A stretch of DNA of 64,000 bases from Phaeodactylibacter xiamenensis (GTDB taxonomy: Bacteria > Bacteroidota > Bacteroidia > Chitinophagales > Saprospiraceae). The stretch's first letter is position 1. Each line of letters begins with the position of its first letter. Location: contig NZ_JPOS01000079.1 of assembly GCF_000759025.1 (NCBI RefSeq), positions 228,488 through 292,487 on the forward strand, read 5' to 3'. A model generated the notes under the pieces. It was given only the letters and a program-made list of their open reading frames with translations. It was not told the origin of the DNA and searched no databases. Shown in pieces: positions 51,401 through 59,838 of the stretch. The position numbers and the translations under genes are program-made.

Positions 51401-51609
51401 GTTGTTTGAATATAAATATCTTCAGCCATTTGAAGCGTGCTTAATGCTTCGATTAGCTTTCCTTCTTGGGTCAGCCTCTTCCCCGCGTCCAATAGTTTTT
51501 GGGCATAGGAAGTATCTCCAACCTCCCACTCCCGTTCCTGAGCAGACAAGAACTGCCCCCCAATCAATAGCATTACAGCTGTGACACTTAAATACTTGAT
51601 ATATTGCAT
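48436..51609 (-). CDS. TPR-CHAT caspase-like protease protein (1057 aa)
   Basis: A signal peptide (ending FLSAQ) is followed by about ten tetratricopeptide repeats (about 30-480; repeated YNNLG, A-x-x-Y-x-x-AL), a helical linker and a C-terminal CHAT domain (about 690-1050). CHAT belongs to the caspase-like peptidase group; the catalytic His913 is in HIATHG and Cys960 in VVLSACQVG. The TPRs probably receive a partner protein. The signal peptide implies a periplasmic or surface site, which is usual for this Bacteroidota subgroup. It lies 30 bases from a paralogue with a nearly identical catalytic end. The two belong to the same transcript direction. Confidence 0.9.
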   Translation of the reverse strand: MQYIKYLSVTAVMLLIGGQFLSAQEREWEVGDTSYAQKLLDAGKRLTQEGKLIEALSTLQMAEDIYIQTTGETTKEIATIYDQMGQVLAYMNKFNESITYFEKALDIRREIFGEGDMQVVISLNNLALTLKIIGEYERAGEYYEKSLKLILENYGEDHKNAPIAYSNLAANYNKRGEYKKSIECDSQALSLRIKLYGENSPEVAASYNNLGINFQDIGDFDKSIELHKKALSIRLKTLKFLHKHTAFSYSNLGTAYMDKGDYQRQLEYQQKAFEIYKNLYGDESLEIISVYNNIGLGYYYLGDYERAISYLSKALFLVKKYYGEKHIDIATTLNNIGSCYSSLKDYQKATEYQMDALEIRLEVFGDKHPTVADSYNNLGTIAYDRKDFKESVKFHQKALELRKSLLGKEHPNVASSNFNLGLVYEEKGELNIAQTYYQSALNENIIVFGGRHPEVAKVYRALASIAIQRQSFTEAENLLKKSFGALSFQSGHSLSSISSIPGLLLTQNTQINLFNKKYDVLKHSSYLHASRRAYQEAFETIQYQSELSSSKAILRENIQSTFEGAMIANHSLYSLTDSAIYLKDAFFIAENAKAQLLYASIKESNALKFSGIPDSLLQQEYDLRVDITYFDKKRRELLQKGYEAIDTTVLSLSNQIFDLEQELEALKKQFEEAYPAYHRLKYDRSTISISEVQQELLKPDQALLEYFVGDSSIFIFLIPKEGAPILKEVKKDFPLEDWVAKFREGVSNTNKVKTYLKYAQLLYDTLIQPVAEQLPERVIIVPDGVLGYLPFSALLSGQPGNIGNPKTYPFLLKEHQFSYSYSATLLKEMRDKEHRHQAEGQLLAFAPFFESEIAGRTEQRSDAWKKLPFTGPEVKRVASFFPKKHLIFSGKKATKEAFLQDAAHYRFLHIATHGQADDRVGDYSFLVFASPTDTSTAARLFVRELYNLELNADMVVLSACQVGAGQLQRGEGIISLARAFAYAGAKSLVFPIWSVNDGKTAELMGYFYKYLAEGAPKDEALRSAQLKYLDQQPSNFAKHPAFWAAFSAVGDMRAINQ

Positions 51610-51639
51610 AATGACGTATTTCTTAGGTTATAAGAAGGT

Positions 51640-54366
51640 TTATTTGATCGGGGCCATATCTCCCACCGCCGAAAATGCCGCCCAAAAAGCAGGGTGTTTA
51701 GCGAAGTTACTGGGCTGTTGGTCCAGATATTTGAGCTGAGCCGAGCGCAGTGCCTCATCCTTAGGTGCTCCTTCCGCCAGGTATTTATAAAAATAGCCCA
51801 TCAATTCCGCCGTCTTACCGTCGTTGACACTCCATATTGGAAAAACAAGGCTCTTGGCTCCGGCATAAGCAAAGGCGCGCGCCAGGCTGATGATGCCCTC
51901 GCCCCGCTGCAACTGGCCTGCGCCGACCTGGCAGGCGGAAAGGACGACCATATCAGCATTGAGTTCCAGATTATATAGTTCACGCACAAAGAGGCGGGCT
52001 GCTGTTGAGGTATCTGTGGGGCTGGCAAAAACGAGGAAGGAGTAATCACCTACCCGGCCATCAGCCTGCCCATGAGTCGCAATGTGAAGGAAGCGGTATT
52101 TGGCGGCTGATTTTAAGAAAGCTGCTTTTGTAGCTTCTTTCCCCAACATGATCAGGTGATTATCCGGAAAAGAAGAGGCGGCTTGTTGCACTTCGGGGCC
52201 GGAGGCGGGCAGCCCTTTCCACACATCGCTTCGTTGCTCATTTACCGTGGTGGTTTCCTCTTCAAAAAAAGGAGCAAAAGCCAGCAACTGGCCTTCCGCT
52301 TCATGGCGGTGTTCTTTGTCTTGCATCTCTTTCAGTAAGGTGGCAGAGTAGCTGTAGCTGAACTGGTGTTCTTTGAGCAGAAATGGATAGGTACTCAAGT
52401 TGCCCAGGCTGCCAGGCTGCCCGCTGAGCAAAGCTGAAAAGGGTAGGTAGCCAAGTACACCATCGGGTACGATGATGACGCGTTCCGGTAATTGTTCGGC
52501 TACGGGCTGTATAAGGTTGTCGTAGAGCAGTTGGGCATATTTGAGGTAGGTTTCCACCTTGTTGGTGTTGCTCACCCCTTCCCGGAATTTTGCTACCCAG
52601 TCTTCCAGCGGAAAGTCTTTTTTGACCTCTTTTAGTATTGGCGCTCCTTCTTTTGGGATCAGGAAGATGAATATGCTGCTGTCGCCGACGAGGTATTCCA
52701 ATAAGGCTTGGTTATCGTTGATTAGCTTTTTTTGTACATAAGAGTCGGAAACTGGGGAAAAATCATACTTCAGCCTAAAGTAATTAGGATGGTTTCTTTT
52801 ATACTCAGCCGTTAATCGCCGGAAATCTAAATAAGCATCATTCAGCCGGGCACGCAGGCGTTGGTATTTGGCAGAAGCTCTCGGCACTCCTTTTTCCACA
52901 GCATTCGATAAGTTGATTTGTGCACTGTTGATTGCCCTAAGTACTTCCTGTTCATGGTTTCTAAGTTCGGCCGGTAATTCTGCGATTTGGGTGGCTTTGG
53001 ATGACAAAAAAGATTCATACAGGATAAGCGATTTGGAGTGTTCGATTACGCGGAAGCAGGCCTCTGTATATTCAATGGTATGGGGCATTCCTTTTAGTGA
53101 TAAAAGTCTTTCTGCAAGAGCAAGTGCATCAGGGCCAAGTTTTTCCTTAGAGGACTGTACGAGTATTTGTTTGCGTTGCTCTATTAAGCAAGAATCGGCT
53201 TTGTTATAGGCATCAAAAGCAAGTAGCGGGGCTTCTTTTTGTCTGTATGCTTCTGCTAAGTAGAAAAAACAGTTAAAGCCCCGGGCATATCTGTTGAGGG
53301 TTTTGACAGAGTTATTTTGGTAGGAGTTTAATATTAAAGACTGCTGCAGAAAATCGATGGCTTTATCAGGCTTGGATATTTGTAAGTTGCACATTCCCTT
53401 TTCAAAGTACACATCAGAAAGGATATCTTCCACTTGCTGGCCACTAAACTCATCGATTATAGTGTCCAATTGCAGCAAGGCTTTATCCGCCTTTCCTAAT
53501 GTTCTCAAGTCTTTGGCCAACATGAGCCGGGCAATAGCCAGGTCATTTGGCCCAATCGGATCGGCTAACAAATGCTTTAATCTTTTTTGCTCAGAGCGTA
53601 AAGAAGACTCATGATCACCTATACGGCGGAACATTTCGGCTTTTATTTGTAGAAGTGAAACAATAGCGTAAGTGTTATTGCTTGTCAGTTCTTCGGCTTT
53701 ATTTATGACTTCAAATGCAAGTTCTGTCTCCCCGTCGTTGGATAAAATGTTGGAATAATTAGCCAGGAAAATCGCTCTTTTGTGAGGGGGCAGTCCGCAC
53801 GATTGAAGGCTGGCAATGCCTTTTTCGATATATGTTCTTGCGAAAGTATTCTCTTTAATTCCTAAGTATAGAATAGCGATGTTGTTGCAAAGAATGACAA
53901 TGAGGTCCTGTATTCCTTCTGTGCTTTCGGCAATTTCGAGGGCATTTAACCGCATTTGGAGAGAGGCCTTCCAATCTCCGCTGCCGGCGTAAAATCCGGC
54001 ATAATGGTTCATAAATTTGACAGATTGCCTACTATTTGAACCGTATAAGCTTTGAAGAGTACTTAGGCACTTGGAAAAATACCACTCGGTACTGTCATAG
54101 TTCATTTTCTTTCCATGAGCTTCTCCTGCTTTTTGGTAAGATTCTGACAGAAGCAAGTTCGAAAGGCTATCTCTTTCATTTTGCAGTAGCTTGATTGATT
54201 TATGGTAGTGCCGTAAGGCAAGGCCAAATTGTTCTTGTTCTAAGAATTGATCCGCTTTTTGTTGATAGGCCTGAGCTATCTTGTAAGAGATGCTTTGCCC
54301 CGTGCTATAAGTAGCAATACAAGTCAATAATAAAAGTGAAATAAAAGGCTTAAGGCTGAAGTACAT
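51640..54366 (-). CDS. TPR-CHAT caspase-like protease protein, paralogue (908 aa)
   Basis: The 908-aa product has a signal peptide (ending YSTGQ), a less regular TPR region (about 30-400), a helical linker with basic stretches and a C-terminal CHAT domain with His765 (HIATHG) and Cys812 (LSACQVG). The N-terminal half differs from its neighbour while about 380 bases at the catalytic end are identical by eye, which suggests recent gene conversion. It is the upstream gene of the pair. A role as a regulated protease is inferred. Confidence 0.9.
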   Translation of the reverse strand: MYFSLKPFISLLLLTCIATYSTGQSISYKIAQAYQQKADQFLEQEQFGLALRHYHKSIKLLQNERDSLSNLLLSESYQKAGEAHGKKMNYDSTEWYFSKCLSTLQSLYGSNSRQSVKFMNHYAGFYAGSGDWKASLQMRLNALEIAESTEGIQDLIVILCNNIAILYLGIKENTFARTYIEKGIASLQSCGLPPHKRAIFLANYSNILSNDGETELAFEVINKAEELTSNNTYAIVSLLQIKAEMFRRIGDHESSLRSEQKRLKHLLADPIGPNDLAIARLMLAKDLRTLGKADKALLQLDTIIDEFSGQQVEDILSDVYFEKGMCNLQISKPDKAIDFLQQSLILNSYQNNSVKTLNRYARGFNCFFYLAEAYRQKEAPLLAFDAYNKADSCLIEQRKQILVQSSKEKLGPDALALAERLLSLKGMPHTIEYTEACFRVIEHSKSLILYESFLSSKATQIAELPAELRNHEQEVLRAINSAQINLSNAVEKGVPRASAKYQRLRARLNDAYLDFRRLTAEYKRNHPNYFRLKYDFSPVSDSYVQKKLINDNQALLEYLVGDSSIFIFLIPKEGAPILKEVKKDFPLEDWVAKFREGVSNTNKVETYLKYAQLLYDNLIQPVAEQLPERVIIVPDGVLGYLPFSALLSGQPGSLGNLSTYPFLLKEHQFSYSYSATLLKEMQDKEHRHEAEGQLLAFAPFFEEETTTVNEQRSDVWKGLPASGPEVQQAASSFPDNHLIMLGKEATKAAFLKSAAKYRFLHIATHGQADGRVGDYSFLVFASPTDTSTAARLFVRELYNLELNADMVVLSACQVGAGQLQRGEGIISLARAFAYAGAKSLVFPIWSVNDGKTAELMGYFYKYLAEGAPKDEALRSAQLKYLDQQPSNFAKHPAFWAAFSAVGDMAPIK

Positions 54367-54504
54367 GGCAGTTCGTTTAAAAAACGATTAAGGCATTTGA
54401 AAAATAAGCGGTGCTTCAATAGTAAGGATGTAAGGGGCTCTCAGTTCAAAGAATATAGGGACTCTATAATTAGGCCCCCTTACATGTGAAGCAGCGCCGT
54501 CTTA

Positions 54505-55362
54505 TTAACCCGAAACTTTCGTGTAAGTAAAAGATTTCCCCTGAACACCAGGCCAATCAGTTTGTATTACTGTGAATTCGACTTTGTTCGAACCGTACCA
54601 TTTAGCCACGCTTTTGCAGACCATTCTGCTCCCTTCATACTGTTCGAGAATACCAGATGAATTGCTTTGAGGATGGTATTTCCAAGTAAAGAATTGAGTG
54701 TTGGAATGCTCTCTTGTCATTGAGTTCATCCATTGGTACTCTCGCTGAAAATTAATTTTTTCACTATATAAGATTCGGAGCATTCCTGTCGTTTCAAAAG
54801 TTGCTTCACGCTTAATGACCGTAACAGAACTTGGTTGAAATGAATTATCCACTACATTGTTTTTCCATTTGCCGACCAGGGGCATATAAATATGGTTGTT
54901 TAGACTATTACCAGTTACGTTACCAATCAAAATTCCGTTATTATATTCCTCCGACTTAATGAGTTTGCCTTGTTGGTCAAAGTATCGAAAAATTCCCTGT
55001 TTTTTTCCGATTTTGTAATATCCATGGGTCTTAATTTTTCCGTTTCGATGATAATAAGTTGCCTCACCGTTCAGTGTATAACCTAATCCGTAAACGAAAC
55101 TGTTGAGATTTTTTAGACCGTGACCTTTGAATGCCAACGTTTTCGAAGGATAATAATAATCCGTGATTTCATAATTTGAAAGTCCATCATATATTCCTGG
55201 TGTCGGAGTGAAATCAATCATCTCCGCATTTCGTTGAAAGACAGCATGTTGCTCTCTGCAAGGCTTCCCGTCTTTATCTAAATAACTGACGTCTTGGCCT
55301 ATTGCTGATTGTGACATTAAACAAATTAGGATAAGTGTTGAAATTTTAGATAAAACCTTCAT
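54505..55362 (-). CDS. Secreted MORN-like repeat protein (285 aa)
   Basis: After a signal peptide (ending AIGQD), the body contains MORN-like repeat units (GEATYYHRNGKIKTHGYY, QGIFRYFDQQGKLIKSEEY; about 100-150) and a beta-rich C-terminal half (PLVGKWKNN onward). It is a paralogue of the protein at 61423-62301, with the same order and PLVGKW/PLLGTW motif. Function unknown; MORN-like secreted proteins are often immunity or surface-associated, but nothing here decides it. Confidence 0.7.
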   Translation of the reverse strand: MKVLSKISTLILICLMSQSAIGQDVSYLDKDGKPCREQHAVFQRNAEMIDFTPTPGIYDGLSNYEITDYYYPSKTLAFKGHGLKNLNSFVYGLGYTLNGEATYYHRNGKIKTHGYYKIGKKQGIFRYFDQQGKLIKSEEYNNGILIGNVTGNSLNNHIYMPLVGKWKNNVVDNSFQPSSVTVIKREATFETTGMLRILYSEKINFQREYQWMNSMTREHSNTQFFTWKYHPQSNSSGILEQYEGSRMVCKSVAKWYGSNKVEFTVIQTDWPGVQGKSFTYTKVSG

Positions 55363-55374
55363 AAGTAAACGTTT

Positions 55375-55569
55375 TTAGAGTTGAGGTGATTTAAACTTTT
55401 TCCTTCGCTTATTGAAATCAATATTTGGAAATATATCCAATTGTTCACAAACCGTTCTTAAGCTCTTGCCATCAAATCCAGCATCCGCATTGAGGAATAA
55501 GCATTTGACAGCAAGACAAGCATCCATCAAAGTGCTTATTATGTTGAACACCGTTTTTCCGATTACTTT
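55375..55569 (-). pseudogene. Transposase remnant (DDE-type C-terminal fragment)
   Basis: A 64-codon minus-strand frame contains LFLNADAGFDGKSLRTVCE and PNIDFNKRRK, matching the segment around the second catalytic Asp of DDE-type transposases (LNADAGFD then NxxxNKR). The rest of the gene is missing and a TGA precedes the fragment, so only a scar remains. It fills most of the 247-bp gap before the MORN-like gene. Confidence 0.6.
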
Positions 55570-55609
55570 TCAGAGGTACTGCATTGCAGAATACCTGTTG
55601 CCGTTTTCT

Positions 55610-58246
55610 TTAGTGAATTACCATTTTCTTGGACATAATCTGTTGGCCTATGCCAATTTTAAGCATATAAACTCCCTTGGGATAAGAAGCTAAGTCTAGC
55701 TTTACGGTCTGTGTCCCGGCGGCACCTAACACCTCATGCTGTACTTGTTCCAACAATCTGCCTTGCATATCAAAAATGGTTATGTTTATGTTATCCTTCT
55801 TGCTGAGGTTAAATGAAACCGTAGTATGATCAGAGGCTGGGTTGGGGTAAATAGTCAAATCCATTTTACCATCAGTCTTTGCTTCATCTACATTGGTTGA
55901 GTTTCCATAAATAATGACTTGATAATCTTCTACCTCCCTGTTCCCACCAGTTTCGCAGGCGGCGGGAAATCCATCAGTGCTCATACTTACCCGCATACGA
56001 GTGCTTCCTGATAAAGCATGATATGGAATAAAAATCACGCTATTTACAGTAGAGGAGTTACTTCCTTCCAGTTGTCCTACCATTTCTCCGGCATCATCAA
56101 AGTCATAATCCTGGTTGAAATCAATCCAGATACGCCAGTACACATTTCTGAAGGAGCCATTGGTGCCTGCTTTCAGTTGTATGCTGGTATTACTACCTTT
56201 TTGTATTTGTGCATTTAGATGAGTGAAGTTTGCATAGCCATAGTCCTGGCCGGAAACCATATCAATATTATTTAAATTAACCTTTTCAATCCAGTCATTC
56301 CATGCCAGTCCATAAGAATAACAGTAAGGGTCGTTGCATCCTTTCGTATTGACAATGGCAGATTCAGAGTAATTGCTTTGGCCATTATTACATACAGACC
56401 GAACCTGGACCTCGTACTGAGCGCAAGGGGTCAGGTTAGCCCAGGTGATCTCAGCAATATTATAGCTGGGGCTCTCCACCCACTCTGAGTTTCCTGTAGC
56501 TCTGATCCGAGTTTGGTAAGCTGTGGCGGATGGTGCTGCGCTCCAGTTTAGTTGGCAATGAGAATAAGCGGAATTGGTTACCTGTATATTGGAGGGAGGC
56601 TCACAGCCACTACCTCCTCCATTTAAAGCTGCAAGTACAGCCTGGTAAGCATTGATCCTGCCGTAACCCAATTCTGATGACCAACTCCCGTTTGGTTGCC
56701 AAGGTGTGTTTTCCTGGTATAGGTAACCTCCGGTTTTGTCACAGGTGCTTTCCAGAATTTGCCGGGCTTGATTTGCGGTCAGGGAAGGATTGACCGATAA
56801 TATAAGTGCCATCGTACCTGCTGCAGCTGGGCATGCGGATGATGTGCCATTGAAAATTCCCGTATAGTCTCCCCAATCATACCCACCCCAACTTGAAATA
56901 TCAGTAGTCATTATTTTTACACCAGGAGCGGATACATCAAGGCCTAGTCCGTAGCAGGACCCCCAGTCTTCGCCATCACAGGAAAACGGGCTTTTTCTTT
57001 CATCACAGTAACTGGTAGCTCCAACTGCAATAGCTCCATTGTAAGAGGCAGGGAAAGTAACGGTGGAGTTCTCATTGCCGGCAGAAAATAATACCGGGCA
57101 TCCCAGCCCTCCTCTACCATAATTGAGAGCATTGTCGATGGCAGATTCGATGAAGAAATTGGGAGCACTTCCTCCCCATGAATTGCTGAGTATATCTGCA
57201 TCACCATTCTGCCATGCCCAGTTCAGGGCATTGGCCTGCCAGGTCGTATAGGTAACCCATTCACCTTGCCCATCTTGATAAGCTATTCTGATTGGTACAA
57301 TTTTAGAACTATAAGCTATGCCTGCAATTCCTATGCCATTGTTGCCCGCAGCAGCAGCTATGCCTGCGCAGGCCGTGCCATGAGCATCTGTAGAGTTAGC
57401 ATGTCCGTTGCTGCCAAGGCCAGTAGCATCAAACCCGCCTACCAGGTTGGGGATAAGGTCTGGGTGATATAAGTCAACTCCTTCATCAATGATAGCTATT
57501 TTTATGTTGGGAGAGCCAGTCGTGATATTCCACGCTTCAAAGGCGCTTATGTCTGCTCCGGGAATGCCATAATATTGGGTAGCAGAACCCGTATTATGTA
57601 ACCCCCATTGGTAGTTGAGTAATGGGTCATTGGTAGTAAATGGCTTTAAACTTAAATAATATGCTGGTTCGGCAAACTGAACCAAGCCTGATTGGTGGAG
57701 CGAATTAGCTGCTTCAATGGCTTCCAGGGGAGAATGTTTCCATCTAAACTCCAGATGATAAACCATAGGGTCATACTCGTTCTGGCTTAAATCACCAAGT
57801 TGTAAGCGGCCGCAGTATTTTCTTAGGTGGTTTATGCCTTTTTGGGTTCGCAACCGAATGTTGATCTCTCCACTAAGGGCAATTTCCGTACTTTGTCGAT
57901 ATCTCAAGAAAGGAACTGCAAAGGCCACTTGCTCTGATTTACATAATTGCTTGGTCGCTTTAATGACCTTATCCGCGTCCATATTGGGTATTAATATTCC
58001 AACGGCTAGTCCCGGGCTACTCAGCAGCATACTGGAGTCAAGTGGTTGTAGCACTGAAGTGCGCTTCAGTAGTGCTGCTTTATCGTTGTAGGAAACACCC
58101 TCTACAAATTGTATCATTACTTTGTCGGTAGACAATGGAAAGTTAAGCTTTCCTACAGGAGTGTAGAATGAAAAACTGCTTTCTTGAGCGATTGCGCTAC
58201 TCAGGGGAATAAAAAAAAGTATAAAAAATAATACTGTGTGTCTCAT
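55610..58246 (-). CDS. Secreted subtilisin-like protease with FN3, GEVED and T9SS tail (878 aa)
   Basis: A signal peptide (ending AIAQ) is followed by a propeptide-like region (about 22-210), the S8 domain with Asp254 (AIIDEGVD), His289 (AHGTACAG), Asn391 (FSAGNEN) and Ser469 (FNGTSSACP), a fibronectin III-like domain (about 545-640), a GEVED-like domain (about 690-790; WIDFNQDYDFDDAGEM) and a type A T9SS sorting tail (about 805-878; TIYPNPASDHTTV, YPKGVYMLKI). It is a cell-surface or released protease. It is not part of an obvious operon. Confidence 0.93.
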   Translation of the reverse strand: MRHTVLFFILFFIPLSSAIAQESSFSFYTPVGKLNFPLSTDKVMIQFVEGVSYNDKAALLKRTSVLQPLDSSMLLSSPGLAVGILIPNMDADKVIKATKQLCKSEQVAFAVPFLRYRQSTEIALSGEINIRLRTQKGINHLRKYCGRLQLGDLSQNEYDPMVYHLEFRWKHSPLEAIEAANSLHQSGLVQFAEPAYYLSLKPFTTNDPLLNYQWGLHNTGSATQYYGIPGADISAFEAWNITTGSPNIKIAIIDEGVDLYHPDLIPNLVGGFDATGLGSNGHANSTDAHGTACAGIAAAAGNNGIGIAGIAYSSKIVPIRIAYQDGQGEWVTYTTWQANALNWAWQNGDADILSNSWGGSAPNFFIESAIDNALNYGRGGLGCPVLFSAGNENSTVTFPASYNGAIAVGATSYCDERKSPFSCDGEDWGSCYGLGLDVSAPGVKIMTTDISSWGGYDWGDYTGIFNGTSSACPAAAGTMALILSVNPSLTANQARQILESTCDKTGGYLYQENTPWQPNGSWSSELGYGRINAYQAVLAALNGGGSGCEPPSNIQVTNSAYSHCQLNWSAAPSATAYQTRIRATGNSEWVESPSYNIAEITWANLTPCAQYEVQVRSVCNNGQSNYSESAIVNTKGCNDPYCYSYGLAWNDWIEKVNLNNIDMVSGQDYGYANFTHLNAQIQKGSNTSIQLKAGTNGSFRNVYWRIWIDFNQDYDFDDAGEMVGQLEGSNSSTVNSVIFIPYHALSGSTRMRVSMSTDGFPAACETGGNREVEDYQVIIYGNSTNVDEAKTDGKMDLTIYPNPASDHTTVSFNLSKKDNINITIFDMQGRLLEQVQHEVLGAAGTQTVKLDLASYPKGVYMLKIGIGQQIMSKKMVIH

Positions 58247-58264
58247 GGCTGGTATCAGGTTTTT

Positions 58265-58699
58265 TTATTCTTTTCGTAATTCCAATTCAACAGCAATTCC
58301 GACTACTACTCCTTGTAAATTCATTTCATCTCCTTGAAGCTCTATCTCATACTTTTCTTCATCTACTGGGAAAGGAGCACCCAGTAGAGAACCAACCATT
58401 CCCTGGGTGCCTACGTCGTACTTTAATTCCAGTTCTCCACTAGCTTCATCTACCTCCCATTCACCAGAATAGTTAAAAATGCCTCCGTTGGCAGAAAGGG
58501 CTGTTTGGAAATCGCCGTCCTCTTCAAGTTCTATTTCAATAACGACATTGACAGCTTGCCCATTGATGGTCATTTTCTCCATTTCCCAGTCTCCTGTAAT
58601 CAAATGAGTTAAGGACGGTTCCTCTTTTTTACAGCTTAATAAGAGGACTGACAGGATGGTCATGGCCGCATAGATTTGCGTTTTTCGAATCATTTTCAT
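58265..58699 (-). CDS. Lipocalin-like lipoprotein (144 aa)
   Basis: A lipoprotein signal peptide (LLLSCKKEEP) is followed by ITGDWEMEKMTING and a run of short beta strands (IEIELEEDGDFQ, GEWEVDEASGELEL), the pattern of small lipocalin-like lipoproteins. It is 18 bases upstream of the T9SS subtilase and could be co-transcribed. Ligand unknown. Confidence 0.7.
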   Translation of the reverse strand: MKMIRKTQIYAAMTILSVLLLSCKKEEPSLTHLITGDWEMEKMTINGQAVNVVIEIELEEDGDFQTALSANGGIFNYSGEWEVDEASGELELKYDVGTQGMVGSLLGAPFPVDEEKYEIELQGDEMNLQGVVVGIAVELELRKE

Positions 58700-59140
58700 C
58701 TGATGTGATTTTGTAAAGTGTGATTTATTCTAATTCTGAATTTAAATTGTGTAGCGCAAGGGAGCTTTAGTAGCTACAGCCAGTAGTATTGCTGAGCATA
58801 AACTTTAGAGGCGCTCCTATTAGCTAAAGCTTGCCCGGCTCATTGAGGCGGGTATTATTTTTAAACACGTTCGTATGTCCACCCATTGAATATATCCCCG
58901 TTCTCATCTCATTCACCAGAAACCAGGCGTTCTCATAAGGGTGCTACTTTTTTGGTTGTTTGCCCAAATGATAGCTAGCGCATTGTTAGAGGCTGCTTGA
59001 TTCATTTTTTAGCCGTCATCCACAATCTGAGTAGTTTTCTGTTTTAATTGTAAAGTCAAAATGGTCTCTGTTGAATTGAGTTGGCCATGGGAAATAGCAG
59101 TCCGAACACTATTTCCCATTAGCTTTGGCCTTTGAGTTTG
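58700..59140. other. Intergenic region with a hairpin
   Basis: No gene was recognised in these 441 bases. ATGGGAAATAG (59087-59097) pairs perfectly with CTATTTCCCAT (59109-59119), lying downstream of the 59141 gene on the minus strand. There is no T-run after it, so it may be a stabilising or Rho-linked hairpin. Confidence 0.5.
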
Positions 59141-59575
59141 TTAAGGGTAGCAGCATTGGCTGGATGGGCAGATTTTCTGGCTGTTTTGCCATTGCCCTCC
59201 AGCTTGTCTATATCTAATAATAAAGCAATCCGGGTCTCCGATCATACCTACTATCCATACATTGCCTGATGTTGTTTTTTTCATGTAGGGGGTGCCTCCA
59301 TAAATATATTGGCCATTGGGTAATACCGGGTGCATTTCCCACTCGTGGGCTCCAGTTTGGGGGCTTTTCAAAGTCAGGCAGCAATGGCGGCACCCTGAAA
59401 TACCACCGCAAAACCTCCAAGAGGCAGAAACATAAGGAGGCAGAGTCTCGGTAGGAGCGAGGAGTAGGCTAGGAATGCAAGATTCAGCATCAGTCAACCC
59501 ATTTCCTTTAGCAGAACTTCCAGCTTCCAGAAATGGCAGGATCGCGGTAATCAGCAAAATGATAATCGTCTTCAT
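59141..59575 (-). CDS. Small secreted cysteine-rich protein (144 aa)
   Basis: After a signal peptide (about 1-22, ending GSSAKG), the protein has nine or so cysteines in groups (CIPSLL, FCGGISGCRHCCL, DPDCF, CPSSQCCYP), which suggests disulfides in a small extracellular domain. It has no homologue that I recognised. It ends upstream of the hairpin at 59087-59119. Confidence 0.55.
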   Translation of the reverse strand: MKTIIILLITAILPFLEAGSSAKGNGLTDAESCIPSLLLAPTETLPPYVSASWRFCGGISGCRHCCLTLKSPQTGAHEWEMHPVLPNGQYIYGGTPYMKKTTSGNVWIVGMIGDPDCFIIRYRQAGGQWQNSQKICPSSQCCYP

Positions 59576-59626
59576 TTTTAAATGGTTTAAGTAAATTAGG
59601 AATACTAAAAAAACAGGTTCGCGAAT

Positions 59627-59684
59627 TTTTAAATATGCCTCACCTTCAGCCCCTAAAGGCTTCCAGGCTTAGGCATATTTAAAA
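59627..59684. repeat. Perfect 14-bp inverted repeat
   Basis: TTTTAAATATGCCT (59627-59640) and AGGCATATTTAAAA (59671-59684) flank 30 bases in the gap between the 7TM regulator and the cysteine-rich protein. A short inner pairing (AGCC with GGCT) extends it. It could end transcription on the minus strand or bind a regulator. Confidence 0.6.
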
Positions 59685-59838
59685 TCTCAAATAGAGAACT
59701 TATTTTTTTATCCCTACTTAATCGTGTAGGGTCGTTTGACTATTCAAAGTAGAAGCAAATAGGCTGAACTCTGAATGGCTAATTATTGATGAAAAATCAA
59801 TGAATGATGCGATGATATGAAGTGGCCACCCTGGCTAA

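Noticed and set aside
48439..51978. Two identical + strand frames opposite the CHAT domains
   Set aside because: They are shadows whose identity only reflects the near-identical CHAT coding tracts.
58824..58943. 39-codon minus-strand frame that looks somewhat protein-like (NAWFLVNEM, GGHTNVFKNN)
   Set aside because: No start codon context, no family match and a stop directly upstream; could be a chance frame or an old remnant.
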